Below, piece after piece: positions 40,201-47,767 of a stretch of 64,000 nucleotides of DNA. The stretch is from assembly GCF_009830945.1 (NCBI RefSeq), contig NZ_VWVV01000010.1:1-64000 (forward strand). The letters are read 5' to 3'. The translations under genes were made by a program, and so were the position numbers. The number at the start of each line of letters is the position of its first letter. The stretch's first letter is position 1. The notes under the pieces are model-generated. The model saw only the letters and a list, made by a program, of their open reading frames with translations. It ran no database searches and was not told the DNA's origin. This stretch comes from Nocardiopsis sp. FR4. Lineage in GTDB: Bacteria; Actinomycetota; Actinomycetes; Streptosporangiales; Streptosporangiaceae.

Positions 40201-41424
40201 TTCCAGCTCCTCCGCGGACAGGACCTCGGGGTTGGCGTCGAAGTCGATGTACAGGGCGCCCCCGCGGCTCCGCTGCAGAATGTCGATCCGCAGTTCCTCG
40301 ATGGGCCCCTGGAAGACGTTGTGCGGCGTGGCGGGCACCCCGGCGAAGGCCAGGTCGTAGTCGAACGCCATGATGTTGACGAGGGGCCCGCACTCGTGCC
40401 GGGCGTCTGAGGTCTGGCCGAGGAGCCGCAGCGCGGAGGCCACGGGATAGCGCTGGTGCGGAAGGCAGGAGCGCAGCTCGTCCGCGACCGTCCGCGCGAG
40501 TTCGGCGAAGGGGGTGGCCGCCTCCGCGGGGCAGCGCAGCGCCACGACGTTGGACTGCATGGCGGGGACCCGCCTGCTCAGCGCGGTGGTCCGCGCAGCC
40601 ACGGGGATGGCGAGCAGGACGTCCTCCTCGCCCGACCAGTGGCGCGTGTACACCGCGGCCACCGCCATCAGCACCTGCTTCCACCCGGTACCGATACGCT
40701 CGGCGGCCGCCTCGATCCGCGCGACCCCCTCCTCGTCGATGACGGCGGTCGAGCGCAGGTGGCGGTGCTGCGGGGGTGCCAGCCCGTCGGTGAGCGAGGT
40801 GTAGGAGGGGGCTCCCTCCAGGCGGCTCTCCCAGTAGCGGTGATCGGCCTCGCCCTCGGGGCCGTTCCCGTACTCCTCGTTCTCCTTCAGCAGCTCGCGG
40901 AGGGAGCCGAAGGGCTCGCCGGGGTCCGTACCCGCGGCCAGCGCGGTGTGGACGCGGGCGATCCTGCGGGCGAGCAGCATGAAGCTGTAGCCGTCGACGA
41001 TGAGGTGGTGCGCCCTCTGGTACCAGAGGTAGTGCTCGTCCGCGATCCGGAACAGGGCGAAGGCGCACAGTTCGTCCGCGAGCGGGTCGAGCGCCCGGCC
41101 CACGTCCTCGCGCATCCACGCCAGGGCCTCGGCCCGGGGGGCGTTCCCGCCCCGCAGGTCGAACACGCGCAGCGGGCGCCGGGCACCTGGATCGGGGTAC
41201 TGCCTGGGGCCGTCGTCCGTCTCGACGAAGCGCAGACGCAGCGTCTCCGCCTCGGCGACGACCGTGTCCACGGCCCGGCCCAGCACCTCCGCGTCGACCG
41301 GGCCGTTGATCTCGTAGTACTCGGCGTTGGTGAACATCGGCGTGGTCGGATCGGACTGCTGCGCGAACCAGATACCGCTCTGGGATTCGCTGAGCGACCA
41401 GAAATCGTCATTGGTGGGGGACAT
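34267..41424 (-). CDS. two-module non-ribosomal peptide synthetase (C-A-T-C-A-T-TE)
   Basis: The 2385-residue NRPS makes a short peptide. Order: C1 (HHLIVDG near 139, opening like EntF), A1 (MFTSGSSGRPKG near 605), T1 (DLGGHSLLAA near 997), C2 (HHIAGDGWS near 1189), A2 (MFTSGSTGRPKG near 1677), T2 (DLGGHSLLAT near 2062), TE (GYSFGG near 2190, catalytic His in THAQM). No epimerase or methylase is seen. By my alignment to GrsA the pockets read DVLWMGGIFK (A1, valine-like) and DAYYWSGVWK (A2, unassigned). Neither has the Lys typical of Asp pockets. The N-terminal C domain needs a donor from elsewhere or is a starter type. Start at 41424 has GAGGA upstream. Confidence 0.95.
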   Translation of the reverse strand: MSPTNDDFWSLSESQSGIWFAQQSDPTTPMFTNAEYYEINGPVDAEVLGRAVDTVVAEAETLRLRFVETDDGPRQYPDPGARRPLRVFDLRGGNAPRAEALAWMREDVGRALDPLADELCAFALFRIADEHYLWYQRAHHLIVDGYSFMLLARRIARVHTALAAGTDPGEPFGSLRELLKENEEYGNGPEGEADHRYWESRLEGAPSYTSLTDGLAPPQHRHLRSTAVIDEEGVARIEAAAERIGTGWKQVLMAVAAVYTRHWSGEEDVLLAIPVAARTTALSRRVPAMQSNVVALRCPAEAATPFAELARTVADELRSCLPHQRYPVASALRLLGQTSDARHECGPLVNIMAFDYDLAFAGVPATPHNVFQGPIEELRIDILQRSRGGALYIDFDANPEVLSAEELERHRRSFEILLAALCEDPDQAVGAADAHDPADRARQITEFNDTGVVLPELTVAGVFEGHVRRAPDAVAVVFGGERVTYGELDARANRLAHHLLARGAGRGDVVGVLLERGVELAVAVLAAAKAGTPYLLLDPDFPDDRLCTLVEDADARYLVSRDGLAGRMGTAVPAVLVDADSGAIAGCPDQAPDVGADPDDGVCVMFTSGSSGRPKGVLTSHRAVVGTFWGQDFVDFGSDQVWLQCALLSWDVFVLEFWGALLSGASCVLQPGQRPEPELIESLAREHGVTTLWLSAGLFNLMVDEYPGAFAGVRQVMTGGEAPSVEHLRRFREAFPHVRLVHGYGPVESVIFTNAVTVGEVPEGRVPVGGPLVNKRTYVLDGRLRPVPVGVVGEVYAAGVGVAGGYLGQPGVTAERFLPDPFGGSGGRMYRTGDLGRWTGGGELVVVGRVDAQVKIRGFRVEPGEVESHLAAQRGVSQCVVVVREDRPGEKRLVGYAVLTEDARAGAAEDTGETAGVELRSALAAVLPEYMVPSAVVVLDRLPLTPNGKVDRRALPEPDFGELSSGRAPRDAREDALCGLFAELLGLGSVTIDDSFFDLGGHSLLAARLISRIRAVFGTEVTLREVFSHSTVAALAAFLSESADVTVVADRPVPRRMERPGRVPLSFAQRRLWFLDRLEGPSATYNIPVVLRLSGGLDAAALEAALGDVVERHEALRTVFPSHEGEPYQHVLDPEHARPALTRLNPEADAWDEAFDTAVRYAFDLEREVPVRAWLLREGPEEHVLVLVVHHIAGDGWSMAPLLRDLGRAYRDRVGGRAPDWEPLEVQYADYALWQHGLLSGSGGTDSPLEVQTDFWRDALSGVPEVLDLPADCSRPAVASYTGDVLSFEVPADVHQRLVRVAAEHDVTLFMVLQAALAVLLDRMGAGSDVPIGTPVAGRDDEGLEDLVGFFVNTLVLRTDTSGDPGFGELLSRVRESDLAAFAHQDLPFDRLVEAVNPARSTAHHPLFQVMLVLQNNAEVSLELPGLCVAEEPFRTGMAKFDLTFVLRERRGPDGAPAGIQGGLEYATDLFDPESAELLAARLCRLLDTASADPRRGVRDLPLLTPDEYRHAVEEYNGTAVPGRPRALVHELFEDRAAETPDAVALVSGDESLTYAELDARANRLAHRLAALGAEPESAVAVLMDRSVQQMVATLAIVKCGAAYVPLAASFPPSRVRTIMSETGARVLVTDSAGRDHAVVTAEAELGTSVTVADDLAEDGPVHAPGVRVDGQALLYVMFTSGSTGRPKGVAVSHHNVVELVLDHCWDGENHRRVMVHSAYGFDASTYEMWVPLLRGSTLVLAPRTDGDARVLADTIRDHGVTAAYFTTGLFNVMADECVESLSLLREVWTSGDVASPAAVQRVLDHCPDTVVVHGYGPTETTVWSSYQTFDTSRRTLGELTLGTPMDNTTMYVLDDRLRPVPPGATGELYVGGDHVARGYVGRPDLTAERFVADPLGGPGRRMYRTGDLVRWTRQGRIRFIGRVDGQIKIRGFRIEPAEVEAALGAWPGVSQCAVVVREDRPGDKRLVAYVVLEAGRDLDREALRQSMGEDLPDYMVPSLFVTLDRLPLTGNGKLDRRALPVPDYGAFARGRGPRTPREEVACRIFAEVLGLERVGVDDSFFDLGGHSLLATRLVTRINEATGLDLGVRDLFQTPTVAGLLGGEDRTGALDVLLPLQREGDERPLFCVHPAAGMSWCFAGLTRWLGGRQPVYGLQSRVLTEPDTLPASVEEVAEDYLRLIREVQPAGPYRLLGYSFGGLVAHAMATSLQGEGEEVELLALMDSYPAHGTKGAPAPGHEQFLGMLLGRPPEDPGSGPRREEPLDLDRAVRELRRRDPVMAGFEEAEVTALATAAVNHMEIAQNFVPRVFEGDVVFFRAELGRIDGAPDTGAWREYVGGDIDVHRVGATHAQMAEPAPIEQVGGVLTARMNAARSTAERGAVKEMLT

Positions 41425-41568
41425 CGCACATTTCCTCGTCGTCCAGGTGATCAAAGGGATCCCTCGGTTACGGCACGAGGAAAAGCTAGTTCCGGGACAA
41501 TTGTTTTCCCGGCATGCGGGCGGGGCAGCTCACCGGCAGTTGTCCGCCGCCCCGCCGCCGGCCGGGAA

Positions 41569-42012
41569 TCACACCATGGGTGCGAAGAAATAGGTGTCGC
41601 GGCGCCGGAAGCGGCCGTCGGGGGCGGCGCGGAAGAAGTCCGCGTAGCGCAGGTCTACGGTCCTCCCGTCCTTGAGCACCCCCCTGAAGCTGCCCTGGAC
41701 CGCGACCCCGCCGTCCCCGTCCGCCACGATGGCGTCGGGGGTGTGGACGCCCTCGCGGATCACCCGGATCCCGCGGTAGAAGCGCTCCAGGGCCGGGCTG
41801 CCGACGATGGGGGGATAGCCCGGGCGGTCGTAGACGACGTCCTCACTGAAGAGTTCGAGGAGGCCGGCGATGTCCCCGGAGTCCACCCGGGCGTACACCT
41901 GGCGGACCCGTTCGCGCAGGTCGGGAGCGGTCTCCCGGAGCTCGGGCCCCGCGTCCCGGTGCTCGGAGGAATCTGCGGTACGGGGGACGCTGAGGTCGTG
42001 GGCGACGGTCAT
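41569..42012 (-). CDS. SnoaL-like / NTF2-fold protein
   Basis: The 147-residue product fits the NTF2-like cone fold: helix VRQVYARVDSGDIAGLLELF, SEDVVYDRPGYPPIVG and strands ending RDTYFFAPMV. Members in biosynthetic clusters act as cyclases, isomerases or hydroxylases, or have lost activity. It lies between the aminotransferase and the NRPS on the same strand, so it probably modifies a precursor or the product. A second SnoaL-like gene stands at 52659. Confidence 0.8.
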   Translation of the reverse strand: MTVAHDLSVPRTADSSEHRDAGPELRETAPDLRERVRQVYARVDSGDIAGLLELFSEDVVYDRPGYPPIVGSPALERFYRGIRVIREGVHTPDAIVADGDGGVAVQGSFRGVLKDGRTVDLRYADFFRAAPDGRFRRRDTYFFAPMV

Positions 42013-42081
42013 GGGGGTTCTCCTTCGGGGATTCGGATCGTGTGCGCGGGTGGTGTCTGCGGACGCGGCTCGGGGGCCGGG

Positions 42082-43122
42082 TCAGCCGAGGGCGACCGGA
42101 CGCATCCAGCCGCGGGTGTCGGGGGTTCGCCCCCGTTGAAGGTCCAGGAGTGCCGAGCGCAGGGCGCGCGTGACGGGGCCCGGAGCGCCGTCCCCGACCA
42201 CCCAGTCGCCTCCCCGGTCGCGAACCCGGGCGATGGGGGTGACCACCGCGGCGGTGCCGCAGGAGAACGCCTCGGTCATCTCGCCCGACTCGCACTCCTT
42301 GCGCCACTGCTCCAGTGAGACCCGCTCCACCACCGGGGGGTGTCCGAGGTCGGCGGCGAGTTCGAGGAGGCTGGCCCGGGTGACGGAGGGCAGGACGGTC
42401 CCGGTGAGTTCGGGGGTGACCACCCGCGCGTCGCCGGGGCCGCCCCGGACGAAGAACAGGCTCATGGCGCCGGCCTCCTCCACCCAGCGGCGCTCCACCG
42501 AGTCGAGCCAGACCACCTGTTGGCAGCCGTGCTCCGCGGCCTGGTTCTGGGCGAGGTAGGTGGGGGCGTAGTTGCCCGCGCACTTGACGTCCCCGGTCCC
42601 TCCGGGCATGGCGCGGCTCTGGTCGTGGCAGACCCAGACCGAGATGGCGTCGGCGTCGCCGAAGAGGCCGCCGGTGACGAAGGCGATGAGCAGGAACGTG
42701 TACTCGCGGGCCGGGCGGAGCATGAGGTCGGGCTCGCTGGCGAACATGAGGGGACGCAGGTAGAGGCTGTGCGAGCCGTCGTCGCCGAGGACGTGGCCGT
42801 CCCGGGCCACGAGGTCGTCCACCGCCCTGAGGAAGAGCTCGTCGGGGAGTTCGGGCATCGCCAGGCGGCGGGCCGAGGCCCGGAAGCGGCGGGCGTTCTC
42901 CTCGGGCCGGAAGAGCGCGAGCGCGCCGTCCTCGCCGCGGAAGGCCTTGAGCCCCTCGAAGACGACCTGCCCGTAGTGCAGTCCCACCATGGCCGGGTGC
43001 ATGGGGATCTCCCCCATCGGGGTCAGTCGCGGTTCGCCCCACCCGTCCTGCTCGGTCCACGTGGACAGGACCATGTGCGCGGTGAAGGCGTTTCCGTAGG
43101 CGGTGGTCGGCGTCGTGGTCAT
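42082..43122 (-). CDS. branched-chain amino acid aminotransferase (IlvE-like)
   Basis: The 346-residue class IV aminotransferase has the opening NAFTAHMVLSTWTEQDGW, MVGLHYGQVVFEGLKAFR, the PLP Lys in GDVKCAGNYAPTYLAQNQA, and EAFSCGTAAVVTPI. It is like the housekeeping enzyme, but its place inside the cluster implies a dedicated role, such as making an unusual branched-chain amino acid for A1 or moving an amine onto or off 3-methylaspartate. The 3' end of glutamate mutase E is only four bases away. Confidence 0.9.
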   Translation of the reverse strand: MTTTPTTAYGNAFTAHMVLSTWTEQDGWGEPRLTPMGEIPMHPAMVGLHYGQVVFEGLKAFRGEDGALALFRPEENARRFRASARRLAMPELPDELFLRAVDDLVARDGHVLGDDGSHSLYLRPLMFASEPDLMLRPAREYTFLLIAFVTGGLFGDADAISVWVCHDQSRAMPGGTGDVKCAGNYAPTYLAQNQAAEHGCQQVVWLDSVERRWVEEAGAMSLFFVRGGPGDARVVTPELTGTVLPSVTRASLLELAADLGHPPVVERVSLEQWRKECESGEMTEAFSCGTAAVVTPIARVRDRGGDWVVGDGAPGPVTRALRSALLDLQRGRTPDTRGWMRPVALG

Positions 43123-43126
43123 GGGC

Positions 43127-44419
43127 TCACCCGTTTCTTCCTGGTGCGGGACGTCGTCCCGCCCGGCTGTCGTGTCGGCGCTCCATGTAGGAGAGGGTGG
43201 AGAGCAGGCTGGAGGAGGTCACCGCGTCGGCCCGGGAGCGGCGGGCCACGGGCGGCAGGGGGAGCGCCCCGGTGTCCGCCCAGCGCAGGTATCCGGCGTC
43301 GTCGATGAAGGAGCGCGTCCGTCCGGCGTTGTCGGGGTGCAGGCAGAAGGGGACGTCGAGGTGCCCCCGGGAGAAGGCCCGCAGCAGTGCGGTGCCGACG
43401 TCGTCGGAGTGCTCCAGCACCGCCTCGACCAGGGCACGGGCCTCGGTGTAGGTCTCGCTGTCCGGATCCGCTCCCGCGACGGGACGGGTTCCCTCAGCGG
43501 CGCGGGCCGCGTCCTCCAGGGCCCGTACGTTCTCCTCGATCGTGGGGATCCGGTGCGCCTCCGCCTCGGTCTTGACGATGAGGCGTTCGGCGCCCGCCTC
43601 CACCGCGGTCCGCGCGGCCTGCCGGAGCAGCGAACGCGCTCCCTCGGCCGTCCGGGGGTAGAGCCCCATGTAGGCGTAGAGGACGACGTGCCACTCGGCG
43701 CCCCGCAGGAACTCCGAGGCCAGGCGCCGCAGCGCCCGGACGGCCTCCCGGTCCTGCTCGGGGCTCGTCTGCTGGGCGTAGCTGAGGGAGACGCCGAGGA
43801 CCCCGTGCTGGGCGAAGAAGAGGCCTTCGAGGAGGCTGATGGCCACCAGCATGGCGGGAGGGCACAGCTGGCCGAGCATGCAGCCGCCGAAGGTCTCCAG
43901 GTGGGGCGACCGCCCGGTTCCGTCGGCCCCGGAGAGGATCTCGGTGCCCTCCCGCCAGTTGGCCACCGACTCGCTCAGCGGGGTGCGCCCGTAGGGGAGG
44001 CAGTAGGAGACCGGCCCGCCCTCGCTCGCCGTCAGTCCCACATCCAACAGGGCGCGGAAGATGTCCTGGGGAACGGCGGAACCGTGCCTGACCTGCACGG
44101 GGAAGTCCTCCCCCTCCAGGCGGTCCAGGACGGCCCGGGTCTGGTCGGCGGAGCGTGCGACGATCGGGTAGCCGTTGAGGTCGGTTCCGTGGGCGACGGC
44201 CCCCCGCGCGGCTCTGTGGTCGCCCACCCGGGTGTAGCTGTCCAGGGTGATCGTGCCGACCGCGGTGGCGTCCGCGGCGCGGGTGGCGGCCAGCCCCGCG
44301 CGCATGCGTCCTGGATCGCCGAACCCCATGCGCGGCTGGACGACCAGTTCTCCCCGGTCGCGGGAGGCGGCCACGAAGGCCCCGAAGCGGTCGCCCCGAA
44401 GGCCGGGAGCGGTGCTCAT
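43127..44419 (-). CDS. glmE: glutamate mutase epsilon (large) subunit
   Basis: The 430-residue protein is the substrate-binding TIM-barrel subunit of B12-dependent glutamate mutase, which turns L-glutamate into L-threo-3-methylaspartate. Recognisable stretches are RGELVVQPRMGFGDP, SYCLPYGRTPLSESVANW, LETFGGCMLGQLCPPAML and GVLGVSLSYAQQTSPEQD. Its start overlaps the stop of the small subunit. Friulimicin GlmA/B and vicenistatin VinH/VinI are known cluster examples; 3-methylaspartate is used in both products. Confidence 0.93.
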   Translation of the reverse strand: MSTAPGLRGDRFGAFVAASRDRGELVVQPRMGFGDPGRMRAGLAATRAADATAVGTITLDSYTRVGDHRAARGAVAHGTDLNGYPIVARSADQTRAVLDRLEGEDFPVQVRHGSAVPQDIFRALLDVGLTASEGGPVSYCLPYGRTPLSESVANWREGTEILSGADGTGRSPHLETFGGCMLGQLCPPAMLVAISLLEGLFFAQHGVLGVSLSYAQQTSPEQDREAVRALRRLASEFLRGAEWHVVLYAYMGLYPRTAEGARSLLRQAARTAVEAGAERLIVKTEAEAHRIPTIEENVRALEDAARAAEGTRPVAGADPDSETYTEARALVEAVLEHSDDVGTALLRAFSRGHLDVPFCLHPDNAGRTRSFIDDAGYLRWADTGALPLPPVARRSRADAVTSSSLLSTLSYMERRHDSRAGRRPAPGRNG

Positions 44420-44868
44420 GACGCCGCCCTGAGCCCGAAGCGGGACAGGTGGGAGGTGAAGGCCTCCGTGTCACCGTCGGCGAAGACCGCGTCGAAACCC
44501 GCGTCGAGCAGATCCCGCACCCGGTCGGGCGCGAGGGTGCCGTTGACGCCGAGTTTGCCGCCGATCACCGCCGGGACGCGCGCGAGTCCGGGCTGGGCCC
44601 GCAGTTCCCTGACCGCGCGGAGGCCGTCGTCGTACCCGTGTCCGTTGACACTGCTCACCACGACGAGCCCGGGCGTCCGGGCCAGGCACTCCTCGACGAG
44701 GAGCCGGTCCGGAACGCACGGGCCGATGTTGGCGACCCGGTGCCCCGCCTCCTCCAGGAGCAACTGGAGGAAGACGAGGTTCCACGTATGTGAGTCGGAG
44801 GATGTACCGGAAAGTACGGTCACGGGTCCGGAGTCCACCGGAGACGCGCCTTTGGGGATGGACCTCAT
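44416..44868 (-). CDS. glmS: glutamate mutase sigma (small, B12-binding) subunit
   Basis: The 150-residue protein is the cobalamin-binding partner of GlmE. GTSSDSHTWN carries the Asp-x-His cobalt-ligand motif, followed by IGPCVPDRLLVEECLA, VVSSVNGHGYDDGLRAVREL and VIGGKLGVNG, all at the right spacing for the B12 Rossmann domain. The classical motif DxHxxG reads DxHxxN here, as I believe it does in other actinobacterial forms. ATG at 44868 gives the usual short leader; a longer frame reaches 45000. Confidence 0.92.
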   Translation of the reverse strand: MRSIPKGASPVDSGPVTVLSGTSSDSHTWNLVFLQLLLEEAGHRVANIGPCVPDRLLVEECLARTPGLVVVSSVNGHGYDDGLRAVRELRAQPGLARVPAVIGGKLGVNGTLAPDRVRDLLDAGFDAVFADGDTEAFTSHLSRFGLRAAS

Positions 44869-45003
44869 GGGATACCGCCAGGCAATTCGCAGGTGACGTT
44901 TGTCGTCGGGCGTGAGAAACGTATCCCGTGAACGCTTCGGAGGACCGGAAGAAAAAGCGGAAGAAACGGCGGCACCTAGCGGCGTGCTCCGCGGGCCCAC
45001 GCC

Positions 45004-46239
45004 CTAGTCGGCGGGGACCGTGACCTCCTCCTCCGGGGTGATGAGGACCCCCAGCAGTCCGAGCGCCCGTTCGGCCCGCCTCCCGGCCTCCGCCGGGGTC
45101 GGGGCGGCCGCGACGACGTGGCCGATGCGGTCGCGGAAGGTGTGTGTGACCGTCAGGCGCCGCCCCTCCGGGACGGTGACGTCCGCCCGTGCCACCCCGG
45201 GCGACCGGCGGGCCTCCTCCGTGGTCGCGAGTGTGACGGTGCCGGAGCGGGCGGCGAACAGGAAACGGATGGCCGCGCTGTCCGACCGCGTGGGGGCGAG
45301 GTCCGGGGGCTCCCCGAGCACGCGGGCGACAGTGGCCGCGATCAGGTCCACTCCGGTGGCGGCCTCGACCAGGGCGGGGATCATCCCCCCGGCCAGGCGG
45401 GGGTTGACCTCGACGATCCTGGGTCCGGAGGCGGTCACGCGCAGCTCGACGTGGGCAGGTCCCCACCCCAGGCCCAGGGCCTCCAGTGCCGCCAGGGCGA
45501 CGCCGGCCACGGCCGACTCCAGGTCGGCGGGCAGCGGTGCGGGGTGGTCGTGACCGGTCTCCAGGAAGCGGGGCGGCTCGCCCAGGTGTTTGGCGGTGAC
45601 CCCCACGACCCGGTCGTCGAAGGTCTCGACGGAGAACTCCGGCCCTTCCATGTACTCCTCGACCAGGGCGCGATCCGCCCGTCCGGACCCCTCACCGAGC
45701 AGGGCGCCCAGTGCCTCGGCGACCTCACCGGGGCCACGGCAGGCGCGCACGCCGTCGGAACCGGAGCCGAGGACCGGTTTGACCACGACGGTGCGGCCCA
45801 GGCCGGAGGCGAGGGAGACGCCCTGGTCGACGCTCCGCACCTCGTGGAAGGCGGGAACGGGGACGCCCGCCCGGGCCAGGGTCCGGCGCTGGGCGGCCTT
45901 GTCCCGGCAGCGGGCCACCGCGGCGGCGTCGGGGGACGGCAGTCCCAGGCCGCGCGCGACCGACGCCGCCGTGGACGCGAAGTACTCGGAGCTGGACGTC
46001 ACTCCCGCCACCGGGCCTTCGAGCCCGCGGCAGACGCGCAGCACGGTGCCGGGGTCGCTGGTGTCGGCGACCACCGCGGGGACGCCGTCCTCGGAGACGT
46101 AGGGGTAGCGTTCGGGGTCCCTGGAGACGAGGAGGGGTCGCAGTCCTCGGTCTCGGGCCCGCGCGCAGAAGAGACGGCCGGAGCCGGTGGTGTTGCTCTC
46201 CACGAAGACCAGGTGGGGCGGGGTGTGTCGGCGGACCAT
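45004..46239 (-). CDS. ATP-grasp carboxylate-amine ligase
   Basis: The 411-residue protein has the three-part ATP-grasp fold: PPHLVFVESNTTGSG at the start, VVVKPVLGSGSDGVRACR (ATP loop), VEEYMEGPEFSVETF, and the metal-binding AHVELRVTASGPRIVEVNPR. Such enzymes join an amino acid to another carboxylate through an acyl phosphate, as DdaF does in dapdiamide synthesis. Here it could couple diaminobutyrate or methylaspartate to a partner outside the NRPS. It lies directly after the lyase gene. GAGGAG lies nine bases before the ATG. Confidence 0.88.
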   Translation of the reverse strand: MVRRHTPPHLVFVESNTTGSGRLFCARARDRGLRPLLVSRDPERYPYVSEDGVPAVVADTSDPGTVLRVCRGLEGPVAGVTSSSEYFASTAASVARGLGLPSPDAAAVARCRDKAAQRRTLARAGVPVPAFHEVRSVDQGVSLASGLGRTVVVKPVLGSGSDGVRACRGPGEVAEALGALLGEGSGRADRALVEEYMEGPEFSVETFDDRVVGVTAKHLGEPPRFLETGHDHPAPLPADLESAVAGVALAALEALGLGWGPAHVELRVTASGPRIVEVNPRLAGGMIPALVEAATGVDLIAATVARVLGEPPDLAPTRSDSAAIRFLFAARSGTVTLATTEEARRSPGVARADVTVPEGRRLTVTHTFRDRIGHVVAAAPTPAEAGRRAERALGLLGVLITPEEEVTVPAD

Positions 46240-46312
46240 GGGGGATACTCCTCGGGATCGTGGTGTCTGGGCCGGCGCCCGCGGGGGCGGCGCCGGGGCG
46301 CGGCGGGGGCGG

Positions 46313-47767
46313 TCAGGCCGCCACGGGGGCGGCGAGTTCGCGGACCGCCCGGTCCAGCCGGGTGCGCGCGTCGTCCGCCCGCGCGGCGGTCCGGGCGCGT
46401 TCGTCCGCGCGGCGGCGCAGATCCTCGCGGGCCCTGACGAAGGTGTCGGCGAAGGCCCCGGGGCCTCCCCCGGCACGGGTGGCGCGCGCGGCGGCGGCGG
46501 GGGAGGCGAGGTGGCCGGGAACGGCGTGACGCTCCCCGTCGACGGCCACCTCCTCCAGCCGGGTGTGCCCCGCTTCCAGGGCCCGGCGCACCGACGCGCC
46601 CACGGCGTGGTGCGCGGTGCGGAACGCCACCCCCTCCCTGACCAGGTGGTTGGCGACCGCCGTCGCCGTGGTGAAGCCCTCGACCGCACGCGCGCGCATG
46701 CGCTCCGGGACGGGCCTGGCTCCGCTCACCAGAACCTGGGCCAGGCGTACCGCGTCGGCCACGGCGTCGAGCCCGGGCTGGCAGGCGCCCACCGCCTCGG
46801 TGCCCACCTCGATGCAGTTGGTGAAGGGCGTGGACTTGACCATCGAGGCGGCCGACGTCCACGCGCCGATGGCCCCTCCCGCCTTGGCCTTGAGGTGTTC
46901 GAGGACGAAGGCGTTGCGTTTCTGCGGCATCGCCGAGCTGCCCCCAACCAGGTGGTCGGGCATGTGCACGAGGTCGAACTCCGCGGTGCTCCACAGCTGG
47001 AGGTCGGTGCCGAGCCTGCTCAGCGTGACACCCAGCCCGGCGACCGCCGCCAGGAGGCCCAGGTGCGTGTCCCGGCTGGCCACGGCGTCGACGGCGTGCC
47101 GGGCGGGTTGCCGGAACCCCAGCAGGTCGGCGGTGGTCCCTGGGTCGATGGGAAGGTCGGTTCCGGCGACGGCCCCCGCCCCCAGGGGGCAGCGGTCCAG
47201 CCCGCGGCTCGCGTGGAGCACGGCGTCGACGTCCCGCCCCAGGGCCTCGGCCACCCCCAGCAGGTAGTGGCCGTAGGTGAGGGGCATGGCGGCCTGGAAG
47301 TGCGTGTAGACGGGCATCACCGTGTGCTGGTGGGCCCTGGCCCGGCTGAGCAGCACCGCGTTGAGGCGGACGGCCTCCTCCAGGAAGCCCAGGGACCAGC
47401 CGCGGAGGCGCATGGCCGAGGTGGTCGCGTTGAGGTCGTTGCGCGAGCGGCCGGTGTGCAGGGCGCCCCCGACCCCGGGTCCCAGGACACGGCTGAGGTG
47501 CTCCTCGTAGGCCAGGTAGAGACCGCGCGGCCGGGGCATGCCTCGCAGCGCGGAGAAGCCGTCGGCGCGCAGATCGGTGATCGTCCCGGTGAGCGCGGCC
47601 GCCCGTTCCCTGTCGATCAGCCCCTGCCGTACCAGCATGACCAGGTGGGCGAGGTCGACCTCGCTGATGAGGGAGAGTTCGGCGCCGACGTCGGCGGGGC
47701 CGCTCTCGAAGAGCATCCTGCGGGTACCGGGGCGCAGTCCCCGGGGCAGGCGTCCTGTGTCACTCAT
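46313..47767 (-). CDS. argininosuccinate lyase-like enzyme (DabB/Pac17-like)
   Basis: The 484-residue protein belongs to the fumarase/aspartase superfamily: HTGRSRNDLNATTSAMR (substrate loop), YTHFQAAMPLTYGHYLLG, and the signature GGSSAMPQKRNAF near residue 275. Family enzymes release fumarate from an N-succinyl group. In friulimicin (DabB) and pacidamycin (Pac17) a homologue is assigned to 2,3-diaminobutyrate synthesis, where it would free the amine after aspartate was added by the PLP enzyme. Its partners here are the kinase and PLP enzyme 13 kb away. The start overlaps the regulator's stop as ATGA. An arginine-pathway role is unlikely in this setting. Confidence 0.85.
   Translation of the reverse strand: MSDTGRLPRGLRPGTRRMLFESGPADVGAELSLISEVDLAHLVMLVRQGLIDRERAAALTGTITDLRADGFSALRGMPRPRGLYLAYEEHLSRVLGPGVGGALHTGRSRNDLNATTSAMRLRGWSLGFLEEAVRLNAVLLSRARAHQHTVMPVYTHFQAAMPLTYGHYLLGVAEALGRDVDAVLHASRGLDRCPLGAGAVAGTDLPIDPGTTADLLGFRQPARHAVDAVASRDTHLGLLAAVAGLGVTLSRLGTDLQLWSTAEFDLVHMPDHLVGGSSAMPQKRNAFVLEHLKAKAGGAIGAWTSAASMVKSTPFTNCIEVGTEAVGACQPGLDAVADAVRLAQVLVSGARPVPERMRARAVEGFTTATAVANHLVREGVAFRTAHHAVGASVRRALEAGHTRLEEVAVDGERHAVPGHLASPAAAARATRAGGGPGAFADTFVRAREDLRRRADERARTAARADDARTRLDRAVRELAAPVAA

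Noticed and set aside
34381..42318. Plus-strand open frames of 1325, 663 and 620 codons over the NRPS and its neighbours
   Set aside because: High GC keeps the opposite strand open. The NRPS core motifs are all on the minus strand.
46313..47767. Assignment as arginine-pathway argininosuccinate lyase (argH)
   Set aside because: No argG or other arginine genes adjoin, and it is coupled to a cluster regulator and near Dab-type partners.
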